From the NCBI GenBank assembly GCA_027859085.1, contig JAQIBJ010000089.1, positions 1 through 60,057 of the forward strand: a stretch of 60,057 bases of DNA, written 5' to 3'. The notes beneath the pieces are model-generated. The model was not told the DNA's origin and did not search any database. It saw only the letters and a list, made by a program, of their open reading frames with translations. Of this stretch, positions 42,654 to 52,636 are shown piece by piece. Position numbers and translations under genes: made by a program. This DNA is from Mycoplasmatota bacterium. Its GTDB lineage: Bacteria; Bacillota_I; Bacilli_A; Izemoplasmatales; Hujiaoplasmataceae. Each line of letters begins with the position of its first letter. The stretch's first letter is position 1.

Positions 42654-43097
42654 TTAGTAAAGTGCTTTTTGAATTCTCTTCTCAGCATCTTCACGTTTAT
42701 TGCTTTGTCGTTTATCATAAAGTTTCTTACCTTTAGCAAGAACAACTTCAACTTTACATAAACCTTCTTTTAAGTATACTCTTTTTGGTACTAATGTCAA
42801 ACCTTCTAGTTTTAGTTTCATTTCTAATTTCTCTATGGTATGTTTATGAGCTAATAGTTTCTTTTTTCTCTTTTCATCATGATTAAATAAATTACCGTGA
42901 TCATATTTAGAGATATGCATGTTAATGATAAACAACTCCATCTTCTTACTAATCGTTACATAACTTTCATTAATAGAAAATTTACTTTGTCTTACCGATT
43001 TTATCTCTGTACCTCTTAATATAATACCAAATTCATAAGTATCTAGGATATGATAATCGTGTTGTACTTTTTTATTATGTGCTAATACTTTCATCAT
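42654..43097 (-). CDS. smpB: SsrA-binding protein SmpB
   Basis: 147 residues, normal length. Family segments: NKKVQHDYHILDTYEFGIIL, GTEIKSVRQSKFSINESYV, NMHISKYDHGN, RKKKLLAHKHTIEKLE and the basic C-terminal tail KLYDKRQSNKREDAEKRIQK that enters the mRNA channel. Directly follows rnr (6-base gap) and precedes ssrA, the usual Bacillota arrangement. Confidence 0.97.
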   Translation of the reverse strand: MMKVLAHNKKVQHDYHILDTYEFGIILRGTEIKSVRQSKFSINESYVTISKKMELFIINMHISKYDHGNLFNHDEKRKKKLLAHKHTIEKLEMKLKLEGLTLVPKRVYLKEGLCKVEVVLAKGKKLYDKRQSNKREDAEKRIQKALY

Positions 43098-43103
43098 TTC
43101 CTC

Positions 43104-45179
43104 CTATACTAGTTCAAAATCAATTTTACCTAAAACTTTATTTACCTTCACTAGTTTAACATTTACTTCCTTACCTATATTATAACTTTTATCAGAAGAA
43201 ACACCAACTAATTTCATGCTTTTTTCATCATATTGCATCTCTTCTTTAAAGGTTGAAACATGGACTAAACCTTCTACTGTATTTGGCAGTTCAACAAACA
43301 TACCGAATTTTAAAACAGATGAAATCACTCCAGTAAACTCTTTGTTAATGAATTGTTCCATATATTCAGCTTTTTTAATATCCATGATTTCACGTTCAGC
43401 TTGCATCGCTTGACGTTCTTGTTTAGAAGATTGTTTGGCGATGTACTCAAATTTATCAATTAAATTTTCAGTGATATTCTTGTTATTGTCAAACAAGTAT
43501 CTTCTTAGAAAACGATGGACAATTAAATCAGGATAACGTCTAATCGGTGAAGTGAAATGTGTATAATGATCAAATGCTAAACCATAATGCCCTAAACTTT
43601 CTTTCGCGTATCTTGCTTTAGACATAGATCTTAATAATAAAGTATTGATGACTTTCTCATATTTTGTATCTTCAACACTTTTTAATAATTTTTGTAGATT
43701 TTGTTGAGTGATATTATCTTCTAATTCAACCTCAACCCCTAATTCTTTAACCATTGTAAATATATGCTCAATTTTCTCTTCATTAGGCAATTCATGAACA
43801 CGGTATATAAATGGTAATTTTAGATTATATATATGCGTTGCGACGACTTGATTCGCAACTAACATAAACTCTTCTATCATTTGTTCACCAATGCCACGTT
43901 CATGAACAATCATATCAGTTATTTTACCTGATTTATTAAATATAAATTTAGGTTCAATTGTTTCAAAGTTAATTGATCCCATTTTTGTTCTAACATCATT
44001 CAATATATCTTGTAATTCTTTCATTATTAAAACATTTTGATAAATGTCTTTATATTCCTTAATAACGTCTTCATCACCAGCTATAATTTTATTGATATTT
44101 GTATAAGTCATCTTATGATCACTATGGATAACAGATGGATAAATGTCATAAAGAACGACTTCTCCTTTTTTGTTAATCTCCATCTCACATGTCATAGATA
44201 AACGATCAACATTCGGATTTAAAGAACAGATACCATTTGATAGTTCTCTTGGTAACATTGGTACAACAGAGTCTGCTAAATAGACACTGGTTCCTCTATC
44301 ATAAGCTGATTTATCAAGTACTGAATCTTCTTTAACATAATGACTCACATCTGCGATATGAACACCCAAAATAAAATGTCCTTTATCTGTTTTTTTGATA
44401 GATATGGCATCATCTATATCTTTAGTTGATTCAGAATCAATTGTAAAAATAGTTTCTTTTCTTAAATCTCTTCTACCCTTTAATTCTTCATCTAAGACAA
44501 CTTGAGGAAGACTTTTTGCATATTTAATTTCTTCGGGTTTAAATTCATTGGTTAAACCAAATTTATGAGTAATCTCAATAATCTCAATACCATCATCATC
44601 AACATGGCCTAACACTTCTAAAAGTTTCACGCGTTTAACGATGTGATGAGAATAATCAACGATTTCACCTTTAATAATTTGATGATCTTTTACTTTGTTT
44701 CTATCTTTCTGATTTAATTCAAATACGATATCTTCTGAATATCCTTTTGGATGTATTTCACCGTCTTCATACTCACCAATAATAACTTTCATTTCACGTT
44801 TAAGTATTTTGACAATCTTACCTTCAATTTTTAAACTTGATTTTCTTCTTGTGATTTCAACCAAACATAAATCACCATTCATAGCTGTATGTGTTTTTCC
44901 TTGAGGAATGAATATATCAGGTTTATTTTCCAATACCAAAAAACCATAGCCTTGATATTTTAAATCTAGTTCACCGACTTCAAATTTGTTATTGTCAATG
45001 TCATGATAATAACCATTATTATCTCGATAAACCAATAAGTCTTTTTCTAATTCATTCAGAATTTTTGTTAATTCTTGAAAATCAGATCCTGACTGCATAT
45101 TTAAAACCTTGGCTAAGCCATTTACATTTCTTTTCTTATAATTGAGTTTTTTGATTAATTGATAAACCTTTTTCTTCAT
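43104..45179 (-). CDS. rnr: Ribonuclease R
   Basis: 691-residue 3'-to-5' exoribonuclease. N-terminal helix-turn-helix and cold-shock domains, then the RNB domain with the metal-binding FTIDSESTKDIDDAISI, SVVPMLPRELSNGICSLNP and SPIRRYPDLIVHR, and a C-terminal S1 domain (FTGVISSVLKFGMFVELPN) that ends almost at the stop codon. The long basic tail present in many RNase R proteins is missing. It degrades structured RNA and tmRNA-tagged mRNAs, in keeping with smpB-ssrA downstream. GGAGG precedes the start. Confidence 0.96.
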   Translation of the reverse strand: MKKKVYQLIKKLNYKKRNVNGLAKVLNMQSGSDFQELTKILNELEKDLLVYRDNNGYYHDIDNNKFEVGELDLKYQGYGFLVLENKPDIFIPQGKTHTAMNGDLCLVEITRRKSSLKIEGKIVKILKREMKVIIGEYEDGEIHPKGYSEDIVFELNQKDRNKVKDHQIIKGEIVDYSHHIVKRVKLLEVLGHVDDDGIEIIEITHKFGLTNEFKPEEIKYAKSLPQVVLDEELKGRRDLRKETIFTIDSESTKDIDDAISIKKTDKGHFILGVHIADVSHYVKEDSVLDKSAYDRGTSVYLADSVVPMLPRELSNGICSLNPNVDRLSMTCEMEINKKGEVVLYDIYPSVIHSDHKMTYTNINKIIAGDEDVIKEYKDIYQNVLIMKELQDILNDVRTKMGSINFETIEPKFIFNKSGKITDMIVHERGIGEQMIEEFMLVANQVVATHIYNLKLPFIYRVHELPNEEKIEHIFTMVKELGVEVELEDNITQQNLQKLLKSVEDTKYEKVINTLLLRSMSKARYAKESLGHYGLAFDHYTHFTSPIRRYPDLIVHRFLRRYLFDNNKNITENLIDKFEYIAKQSSKQERQAMQAEREIMDIKKAEYMEQFINKEFTGVISSVLKFGMFVELPNTVEGLVHVSTFKEEMQYDEKSMKLVGVSSDKSYNIGKEVNVKLVKVNKVLGKIDFELV

Positions 45180-45201
45180 ACTGCCTCCACTAATTCCAAA
45201 T

Positions 45202-45227
45202 AAAAAAGAACACGTGATGTGTCCTTT
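45202..45227 (-). terminator. Hairpin between secG and rnr (attenuating terminator)
   Basis: Minus strand AAAGGACAC-atcac-GTGTTCTTT then T-rich, 7 bases past the secG stop. It would reduce read-through from secG into rnr. Confidence 0.75.
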
Positions 45228-45234
45228 ACATGTT

Positions 45235-45456
45235 TTATAATACTGCGGCTAAAATCGCAAATAAACCAAATGTTAAAGATAAACCAAATGTTAATCGTGC
45301 TAAGAATAACTCTGGACCTCTTTGTTTTTGGTTTTTAAACAAATCTGATTTTTCACCTGAAAAAGTATTGGAAACATCGTTTTTAGACTCTTGAATCATC
45401 ACTAAACCTATTAATAATGCTGATATAGTAAATAATACCCAATGCAATTCTGTCAT
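45235..45456 (-). CDS. secG: Preprotein translocase subunit SecG
   Basis: 73 residues with two membrane helices (about 5-20 and 53-71) joined by a polar loop containing QESKNDVSNTFSGEKSDLF and RGPELFLARLT, the SecG pattern. It belongs to the SecYEG channel. GGAGGGC precedes the start, and a TATAAT -10 is about 45 bases upstream on the minus strand. Position before rnr-smpB is typical. Confidence 0.93.
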   Translation of the reverse strand: MTELHWVLFTISALLIGLVMIQESKNDVSNTFSGEKSDLFKNQKQRGPELFLARLTFGLSLTFGLFAILAAVL

Positions 45457-45508
45457 AATTTGCCCTCCTTAACGTTTACTTAACTAAGTATCGTTACTAT
45501 TATAACAT

Positions 45509-45546
45509 AAAAAAGTGTTTTTGGAAGAACCAAAAACACTTTTTTT
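45509..45546. terminator. Terminator of eno
   Basis: AAAAGTGTTTTTGG-aaga-CCAAAAACACTTTTTT, a long perfect stem with A/T tracts on both sides, 21 bases past the eno stop. Confidence 0.93.
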
Positions 45547-45566
45547 ACGTTATGTAAAATTGATCC

Positions 45567-46874
<1,308 letters not shown>

Positions 46875-47348
46875 TTAATAAGTTTCTCTTATTCCTATAT
46901 AAATTCCTACTCCGTAAAGTAAGTAAGTAATAAAATAATTTAATGAATTAAATATTCCATTTGCAAAGGTATCTCTAAACATGTAAATCATTGTTTCAAT
47001 ATAAACTAATTCATTCAAAAATAATTCAGGATGTTCGATAATATTTCCTTGCCTAGCAAACATTTGTAAAACCAAAATGATTGATGCTTGTATAAACAAA
47101 CCAATCCCTGTAATAATCACATAATAAATATTTGGATAGTCATATAATTTTCTCACTTGCTTACCAAGCCAACGACTTGATAAGAAGAAAAATATAAATG
47201 ACAGTGAAAATGATATTTGCGTGACAATTAAACTATCAATGAGTCCAATAAGAATACCAAACATAATCGATAAAACAATTGCATACAAAATAACAAACGC
47301 TAAATCTCTAAATTTAATATTTTTTATGGACTTATCTAAATTATTCAA
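46875..47348 (-). CDS. Hypothetical four-helix membrane protein
   Basis: 157 residues with four or five predicted membrane helices (about 15-37, 42-58, 76-97, 137-153); not recognised. Its start overlaps the end of gpmI by 8 bases and its stop is 15 bases before eno, so it is cotranscribed with glycolytic genes. The loop PELFLNELVYIETMIYMFRD is predicted outside. Function unknown. Confidence 0.75.
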   Translation of the reverse strand: MNNLDKSIKNIKFRDLAFVILYAIVLSIMFGILIGLIDSLIVTQISFSLSFIFFFLSSRWLGKQVRKLYDYPNIYYVIITGIGLFIQASIILVLQMFARQGNIIEHPELFLNELVYIETMIYMFRDTFANGIFNSLNYFITYLLYGVGIYIGIRETY

Positions 47349-48855
47349 TGACTGACCTTCCTGTCATGGTTTTTGGTTGATTTAAACCTAATAATTTTAA
47401 CATTGTTGGTGCTAAATCACCTAATGCACCACCTTCTCTTAACTTCACTTTTGTATCAGTGACAATAAATGGTACTAAGTTAGTTGTATGAGCAGTAAAT
47501 ACTGACCCATCTTCTGCAATCATTTTTTCACAATTACCATGGTCCGCTGTTAATAGTGCAATTCCATTCATTTCATTGACTTTATCAACAACTCTACCCA
47601 CACACTCATCAACTGTCTCAACTGCTTTAACAGCCGCCGGTATCACGCCTGTATGGCCAACCATATCACCATTCGCAAAGTTTAAAATAATAACATCATG
47701 AACATCACTATCTAATTCTCTTAAAACATTGTCAGTGATTTCGTATGCGCTCATTTCTGGTTTTAAATCATAAGTCGGTACGCCTGGTGATTGTACTAAA
47801 ACACGTTTAGCATTTTTAATTTCTTTATCCACACCACCATCAAAGAAAAATGTAACATGTGCATATTTCTCTGTTTCAGCAATTCTTAATTGGTGTAACC
47901 CTTGATCGGAAATATAATCTCCAAACATATCAGTCAAATCATTTAAGCCATAAGCAATGTCACCTTTTACAGAATCAGCATATTTCATTGTCGAAACAAA
48001 ACAAATATTCTCTGGCCCTTTTTCAGTGTTTAACTTAGGCGCTTCTTTAGGATTAGAATAAGCAGTTGAAATCTGAATGGCTCTGTCAGGTCTAAAGTTC
48101 ATGAAGATAATGGCATCATTGTCTTCAATTAAACCGTCTTCATCCACAACAAACGGTAAAACGAATTCATCATTCACACCATCTTTATAAGACGATTTAA
48201 CACCTTCTGCAGCAGATTTAAAATGTGGTGCTTTACCAAAACTCATTGAATCGTATGCTTTTTGAGTTCTCTCCCAGTTTTTATCTCTATCCATGGCATA
48301 ATAACGACCTGAAACAGTTGCTATTTTACCATATTTAATTTGTTCCATGTATTTTTCAATATCTTTGATAAAACCAACAGCTGATTGAGGTCCAACATCT
48401 CTACCATCTAAAAACGCATGAACATAAACTTTTTTTACGCCAGCATCTCTAGCTGTTCTTAGCATCGCTTTTATATGAAGAATATGAGAATGTACGCCAC
48501 CATCTGATAATAATCCAAAGATATGAAGTTTCGAATCATTTTTAATTGCGTGTGCAAATCCACCTGAATAAGCTTTGTTCTCTATTAACTTATCTTCTTC
48601 TACAGATTTATTGATACGTGTTAACGATTGATAAACAACTCTTCCTGCACCAATATTCATATGTCCGACTTCAGAATTACCCATTTGACCTTTTGGAAGT
48701 CCAACAGCTTCTCCTGATGCTTCTAAAGTTGTATGGGGATATGTTTCATAATATTTATCTAAATTAGGTGTATTGGCCAAATTGTATGCATTTCCTTTGC
48801 CTGCATCCGTTATTCCAATACCATCCATTATTACAAGTACAACTGGTCTTTTCAT
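47341..48855 (-). CDS. gpmI: 2,3-bisphosphoglycerate-independent phosphoglycerate mutase
   Basis: 504 residues of the alkaline-phosphatase superfamily. Motifs: VVLVIMDGIG with a metal Asp, GQMGNSEVGHMNIGAGR with the phosphoserine nucleophile, FLDGRDVGP, FRPDRAIQI, NFANGDMVGHTG and LLTADHGNCE. Mn-dependent 3-PG/2-PG isomerisation. Monocistronic promoter (TATAAT near 48888) and GAGGTGA RBS; eno and a membrane protein gene follow. Confidence 0.97.
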   Translation of the reverse strand: MKRPVVLVIMDGIGITDAGKGNAYNLANTPNLDKYYETYPHTTLEASGEAVGLPKGQMGNSEVGHMNIGAGRVVYQSLTRINKSVEEDKLIENKAYSGGFAHAIKNDSKLHIFGLLSDGGVHSHILHIKAMLRTARDAGVKKVYVHAFLDGRDVGPQSAVGFIKDIEKYMEQIKYGKIATVSGRYYAMDRDKNWERTQKAYDSMSFGKAPHFKSAAEGVKSSYKDGVNDEFVLPFVVDEDGLIEDNDAIIFMNFRPDRAIQISTAYSNPKEAPKLNTEKGPENICFVSTMKYADSVKGDIAYGLNDLTDMFGDYISDQGLHQLRIAETEKYAHVTFFFDGGVDKEIKNAKRVLVQSPGVPTYDLKPEMSAYEITDNVLRELDSDVHDVIILNFANGDMVGHTGVIPAAVKAVETVDECVGRVVDKVNEMNGIALLTADHGNCEKMIAEDGSVFTAHTTNLVPFIVTDTKVKLREGGALGDLAPTMLKLLGLNQPKTMTGRSVIE

Positions 48856-48952
48856 AAAATCACCTCTAATTAATTAACCATAAACATTATACTATATATG
48901 CTCACTTATTAAAAGGTATATACATTAAATGAAACCATTTACATTTCATATA

Positions 48953-48982
48953 TTACATAACGTCATACTTTTTTGATATAAT
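48953..48982 (+). promoter_or_regulatory. Promoter of the GH13 maltosyltransferase gene
   Basis: TTACAT (48953-48958), 18-base spacer, TATAAT (48977-48982), 20 bases before the start codon. An ATGAAA...TTTCAT inverted repeat lies just upstream (about 48929-48949) and could be an operator. Confidence 0.65.
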
Positions 48983-49002
48983 AAGAATTGGAGGGTAAAT
49001 AC

Positions 49003-51036
49003 ATGAAATTAAATCTTGAAAAATTGTATCATATTTTAAATGAAAAAGTTGATCAAGGTCACATGAATTATGTTGTGCCTGATTTATGGAATGCATGGAA
49101 TTATACTGGCGAAGAATTAAGAAGATTACCAAGTCAAGAGCTCCTTGTGAACCCTTTCTCATTTTATGCAACTTTAATTAAAGAAGTTTATTTAGATCTT
49201 GCAGATAAACGAAAGAATTATACAAAATCTCTTTCACAAATTAATGCTATCAATAATGATTTTCATTGGCTAATGGAATCTGTAATTTATTCCACACACA
49301 TTAGAACTTCTGCTTCTTGGGATCATGACCGTTCTTATTCATTAGATATTTCAAATTTTGATGAAGTTAAGGAGACCGGAACATTTGTTAAAATGTTGGC
49401 TTATCTCCCAACTTTAAAACGTATGGGAATAAACGCCATTTACTTATTGCCAATTACAAAATATTCAACCTTACATAAAAAAGGAGAACTCGGCTCGCCA
49501 TATGCCGTTAAATCGTTCTTTGATATTGATGAAGGACTTAAAGAGTCATTAACAGGTGATGAATCAACCGTTGAAGAAGAATTTAAAGCATTTGTAGAAG
49601 CGTGTCATATCCTAGATATGAGAGTCATCATCGATGTAATACCTAGAACGAATGCCATTAATAGTGATTTCATTAAAGAGCACCCTGAATGGTTTTACTG
49701 GATAAAAGCCGATAAAACAAATGACTACCATTCACCACACGTTGAAGCGATTGGTGAAACAACCGCCCCCAAAGAAAAGTTTATGGAAACCATTTTTAAT
49801 GATAGAAATGTAAAAAAACATTTAGCAATGTTTGATGTTAATCCCCAAGAGAAAAATCAAGAATTATTTAATGTCTTACGACAAAAAGACAACTATCTAG
49901 AATTAATTAAAGATGAAATGAATCTTGTCGTAGCGCCAGCTTTTTCTGATTGGATTAACGATCCACAACCACCGTGGTCAGATGTCACTTTCTTTCGATT
50001 TTATTTTGATCATCCTGAAGTTTCTCAAAAATATATTGATAAATCTCAAGCCCCATATATACTTTATGACAGTATTAAAACGAATCTATATCCTGGAAAA
50101 AAGCCAAATAAAGACTTGTTTAATATGATTCAATCTGTCATACCATATTTTCAAACAGAATTTGGAATTGATGGTGCGAGAATTGATATGGGACATGCAT
50201 TACCGAGTGAGTTGCTAGATATGATTATGAATTCTGCTCGGGAAATTGATCCTGATTTCGGGTTTATAGCTGAAGAATTAGATCCTAGTCACTTTGAAAG
50301 AGCCTATGAAAAAAATTATAACGCCGTTGTTGGAAATGGATTCTGGATGGAACCCCGTTACACTGAACAAAAACTAAGAGAATATCTCTTTACATCTCAA
50401 AAATTTAAGTTGCCAATGTTTGCGTCCGCTGAAACTCACGATACACCAAGAATTGCCAGTAGAAAAGATGGCAGAGGTTACGCAAGAATGATCACAGTTA
50501 TGAATATGTTCACACCAAAGATGATACCATTTATAAATTCCGGACAAGAAGTTTATGAAGTTCAGCCCATGAATTTAGGACTTGATGCAACTGAAGAGGA
50601 TTTATACCATTTAGATACAAATGATTTGTTCTATAAAAAATTAGCTTTATTTGATAAATTTGCAATCCATTATTTAAACCAAGATCGATGGGAATTATAT
50701 GACCATTTAAAAGGCATTGTTGATTTAAGAAAAGAATGGTTAAACTCAATAATGAGTAAAAAACATTTCATACCGTTAAACGGACATAACCCTAACACCA
50801 TTGAATATGCTTTTGTTAAAGAAAATAAGGGTTTAATCATTGTTGCCAACATTTCAGATGGACTTGTTGAACACAATTTTACCATTAAACCACTAAGAGA
50901 AGCCATTCAGAAAATAGATCATCAAGGTCAAGTTCTCTACTCAACATTTGAATTACCAAGAGCATATCACGAATTATACAACGAAGACATCTATGTTCAC
51001 TTACGATCTTTTGAATTGAAAATTATTGAAATATAA
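49003..51036 (+). CDS. GH13 maltosyltransferase (alpha-1,4-glucan:maltosyl transferase type)
   Basis: 677 residues. GH13 catalytic features are complete: VIIDVIPRTNAINSDFIKEH (region I), DGARIDMGHALP with nucleophile Asp, GFIAEELD with acid/base Glu, and SAETHDTPRIA with the third Asp. Regions II to IV and the insert NDPQPPWSDVTFFRFYFDHP are very like the maltosyltransferase of Thermotoga maritima as I recall it. Expected action: move maltosyl units between malto-oligosaccharides. Start at 49003, 8 bases after GGAGGG; the frame further upstream would begin at TTG inside the RBS. Own promoter and terminator. With GlgP and phosphoglucomutase it forms a glucan-use set. Confidence 0.85.
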   Translation: MKLNLEKLYHILNEKVDQGHMNYVVPDLWNAWNYTGEELRRLPSQELLVNPFSFYATLIKEVYLDLADKRKNYTKSLSQINAINNDFHWLMESVIYSTHIRTSASWDHDRSYSLDISNFDEVKETGTFVKMLAYLPTLKRMGINAIYLLPITKYSTLHKKGELGSPYAVKSFFDIDEGLKESLTGDESTVEEEFKAFVEACHILDMRVIIDVIPRTNAINSDFIKEHPEWFYWIKADKTNDYHSPHVEAIGETTAPKEKFMETIFNDRNVKKHLAMFDVNPQEKNQELFNVLRQKDNYLELIKDEMNLVVAPAFSDWINDPQPPWSDVTFFRFYFDHPEVSQKYIDKSQAPYILYDSIKTNLYPGKKPNKDLFNMIQSVIPYFQTEFGIDGARIDMGHALPSELLDMIMNSAREIDPDFGFIAEELDPSHFERAYEKNYNAVVGNGFWMEPRYTEQKLREYLFTSQKFKLPMFASAETHDTPRIASRKDGRGYARMITVMNMFTPKMIPFINSGQEVYEVQPMNLGLDATEEDLYHLDTNDLFYKKLALFDKFAIHYLNQDRWELYDHLKGIVDLRKEWLNSIMSKKHFIPLNGHNPNTIEYAFVKENKGLIIVANISDGLVEHNFTIKPLREAIQKIDHQGQVLYSTFELPRAYHELYNEDIYVHLRSFELKIIEI

Positions 51037-51040
51037 TGTA

Positions 51041-51068
51041 AAGACCCACAAAATTAATTGTGGGTCTT
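51041..51068. terminator. Bidirectional terminator
   Basis: AAGACCCACAA-aattaa-TTGTGGGTCTT, 11-bp perfect stem between the convergent GH13 and ECF-S genes. Confidence 0.9.
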
Positions 51069-51072
51069 AAAT

Positions 51073-51813
51073 TTATCTATTCGTTTGTAACCTTTTTACT
51101 AAAACGTAAAGTCTAACCAATAAAATACTGTAAAGCATTGCTTCTAATGGCAACTTGATAATCCTTAGTGGTAGCTGTATTAAATATGGATGACCAAATA
51201 GTTGTGATACCCAAATAGGTGTCAAAATCACGGATGTTAAAAACAATAAACTCGTAACAAAAAAGATAATTTGGTGATTATTGTTTTGAGGTTTTCTAAA
51301 TATAACAAAGGTTAACATTAGTAATACAGCAAATAAACTAGATGACACTAAAATATAAGCAAGTGTTTTTCCCAAGTCTATTGTACCTCCGACTTCTAAA
51401 CGAAGCGTCACATCAGTAATAATTGAAATATCAATTAATAAAATAATACCTGCAATTGCTAATAAACATGCAATCACTATATTAATAATTTTATAAGTTT
51501 TATCTTTTAACGGCAAATATTTTAGTAAAAATCCTGGCATAAAACCAATAATCATTGCATTTAATAAAAAACCGAAATGGAAATATGCTAAACCTCCACC
51601 AATGGTTAATCCAAGTACATCTTGGATAATACCTGAAGCTAAACCAATCATTGGACCATATAACAAAGATATAAGCATTAACGGTAAATAGCCAATTCCG
51701 ATTCTAATGATAGTTGTTTGTGGTGGTATTGATATTGATAAGAATTGTGATAAAACAATTCCTATCGTTATTAATAAACCTGTAAAAATAAGTTTTTGTG
51801 TACGATTATTCAT
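51073..51813 (-). CDS. ECF transporter S component, folate-type (FolT-like)
   Basis: 246 residues, about seven to eight membrane helices. The N-terminal half matches folate/pantothenate ECF S components: KLIFTGLLITIGIVLSQFLS, IIRIGIGYLPLMLISLLYGP, GLASGIIQDVLG. It would bind the vitamin and dock on shared EcfAAT. It is longer than usual FolT (about 170-180), with extra helices (about 110-160) in the middle. Its ATG overlaps the ung stop. No riboswitch precedes it. Folate is the likeliest ligand but not certain. Confidence 0.75.
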   Translation of the reverse strand: MNNRTQKLIFTGLLITIGIVLSQFLSISIPPQTTIIRIGIGYLPLMLISLLYGPMIGLASGIIQDVLGLTIGGGLAYFHFGFLLNAMIIGFMPGFLLKYLPLKDKTYKIINIVIACLLAIAGIILLIDISIITDVTLRLEVGGTIDLGKTLAYILVSSSLFAVLLMLTFVIFRKPQNNNHQIIFFVTSLLFLTSVILTPIWVSQLFGHPYLIQLPLRIIKLPLEAMLYSILLVRLYVLVKRLQTNR

Positions 51814-52484
51814 TTTGCACCTCGTATTTTAAAATTAATTGGTTGACGATTATTTTCTTTTAAAAATCGATTGATTTTCGAAAAAGGTTTAGCGCCAAAA
51901 AAACCTCTATATGCTGATAACGGAGAAGGATGAACATTCTCTATAATCAGATGTTTCTTATTAGTGATTAATGATTTTTTATTTCTAGCAAATGCTCCCC
52001 ATAATATAAAAACCATTGGTTCTTCTTTTTGATTCAATAAAGAAATAATCGAATCACTAAATCTTTCCCAACCTTTGTCTTTATGTGATAAAGGTTGATT
52101 TTCTCTGACAGTCCAAATTGCATTCACCAGCATGACACCTTGCTTTGCCCAAGATGATAAATCACCATGACTTGGTATATCAATATTAAGGTCATCAGAC
52201 ATTTCTTTATAAATATTTCGAAGTGATGGTGGTATCTTAACTTCTTTAGAAACAGAAAAAGCCAATCCCATTGCTTGATTTGGTTGATGATAAGGATCTT
52301 GTCCAAGGACTAAAACTTTGACATCTTCTATCGGTGTTAAATTAAGCGAATTAAATATATCTTCTTGATTTGGATAACAAGTATATTGTTTATATTCTTT
52401 ACAAATAAAATCCATCAACTCTTTAAAGTAGGGTTGGTGGATTTCTTCATCTAATATTTTTTTCCAGTTACTGTTTAATTTCAT
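51810..52484 (-). CDS. ung: Uracil-DNA glycosylase
   Basis: About 224 residues, family 1 UDG. Motifs: VLVLGQDPYHQPNQAMGLAF with catalytic Asp, LVNAIWTVRENQPLSHKDKGW, and ENVHPSPLSAYRGFFG with the catalytic His and minor-groove loop. It removes uracil from DNA. Start at 52484 (MKLNSNWKK) just after GGAAAA; the longer frame overlaps the upstream 55-residue gene fully. The start lies 17 bases inside that small gene. Confidence 0.96.
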   Translation of the reverse strand: MKLNSNWKKILDEEIHQPYFKELMDFICKEYKQYTCYPNQEDIFNSLNLTPIEDVKVLVLGQDPYHQPNQAMGLAFSVSKEVKIPPSLRNIYKEMSDDLNIDIPSHGDLSSWAKQGVMLVNAIWTVRENQPLSHKDKGWERFSDSIISLLNQKEEPMVFILWGAFARNKKSLITNKKHLIIENVHPSPLSAYRGFFGAKPFSKINRFLKENNRQPINFKIRGAK

Positions 52485-52635
52485 TTTTCCGATCTTTACA
52501 AGTAGATGAATTACAAGCCGCACAATCAGCTTCTATTGTTCCCTCAGGTTTTTCACATTTTTCATTCAATGAATATGACCACATATATAAACCTACCAAT
52601 GCAGCTAGTCCTAAAGCTATATATACATATTCCAT
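52468..52635 (-). CDS. Small Cys-rich membrane protein (FeoB-associated-like)
   Basis: 55 residues, too short for ordinary ORF cut-offs. MEYVYIALGLAALVGLYMWS forms one membrane helix, and the exposed tail holds four Cys (27, 38, 41, 46; DCAACNSSTC). This layout resembles the FeoB-associated Cys-rich membrane protein family. AAGGTGG lies just before the ATG. It begins one base after the phosphoglucomutase stop and overlaps ung by 17 bases, so its coding nature is supported by the packed operon. No feoB in the window. Metal binding is inferred. Confidence 0.75.
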   Translation of the reverse strand: MEYVYIALGLAALVGLYMWSYSLNEKCEKPEGTIEADCAACNSSTCKDRKNEIKQ

Positions 52636-52636
52636 T

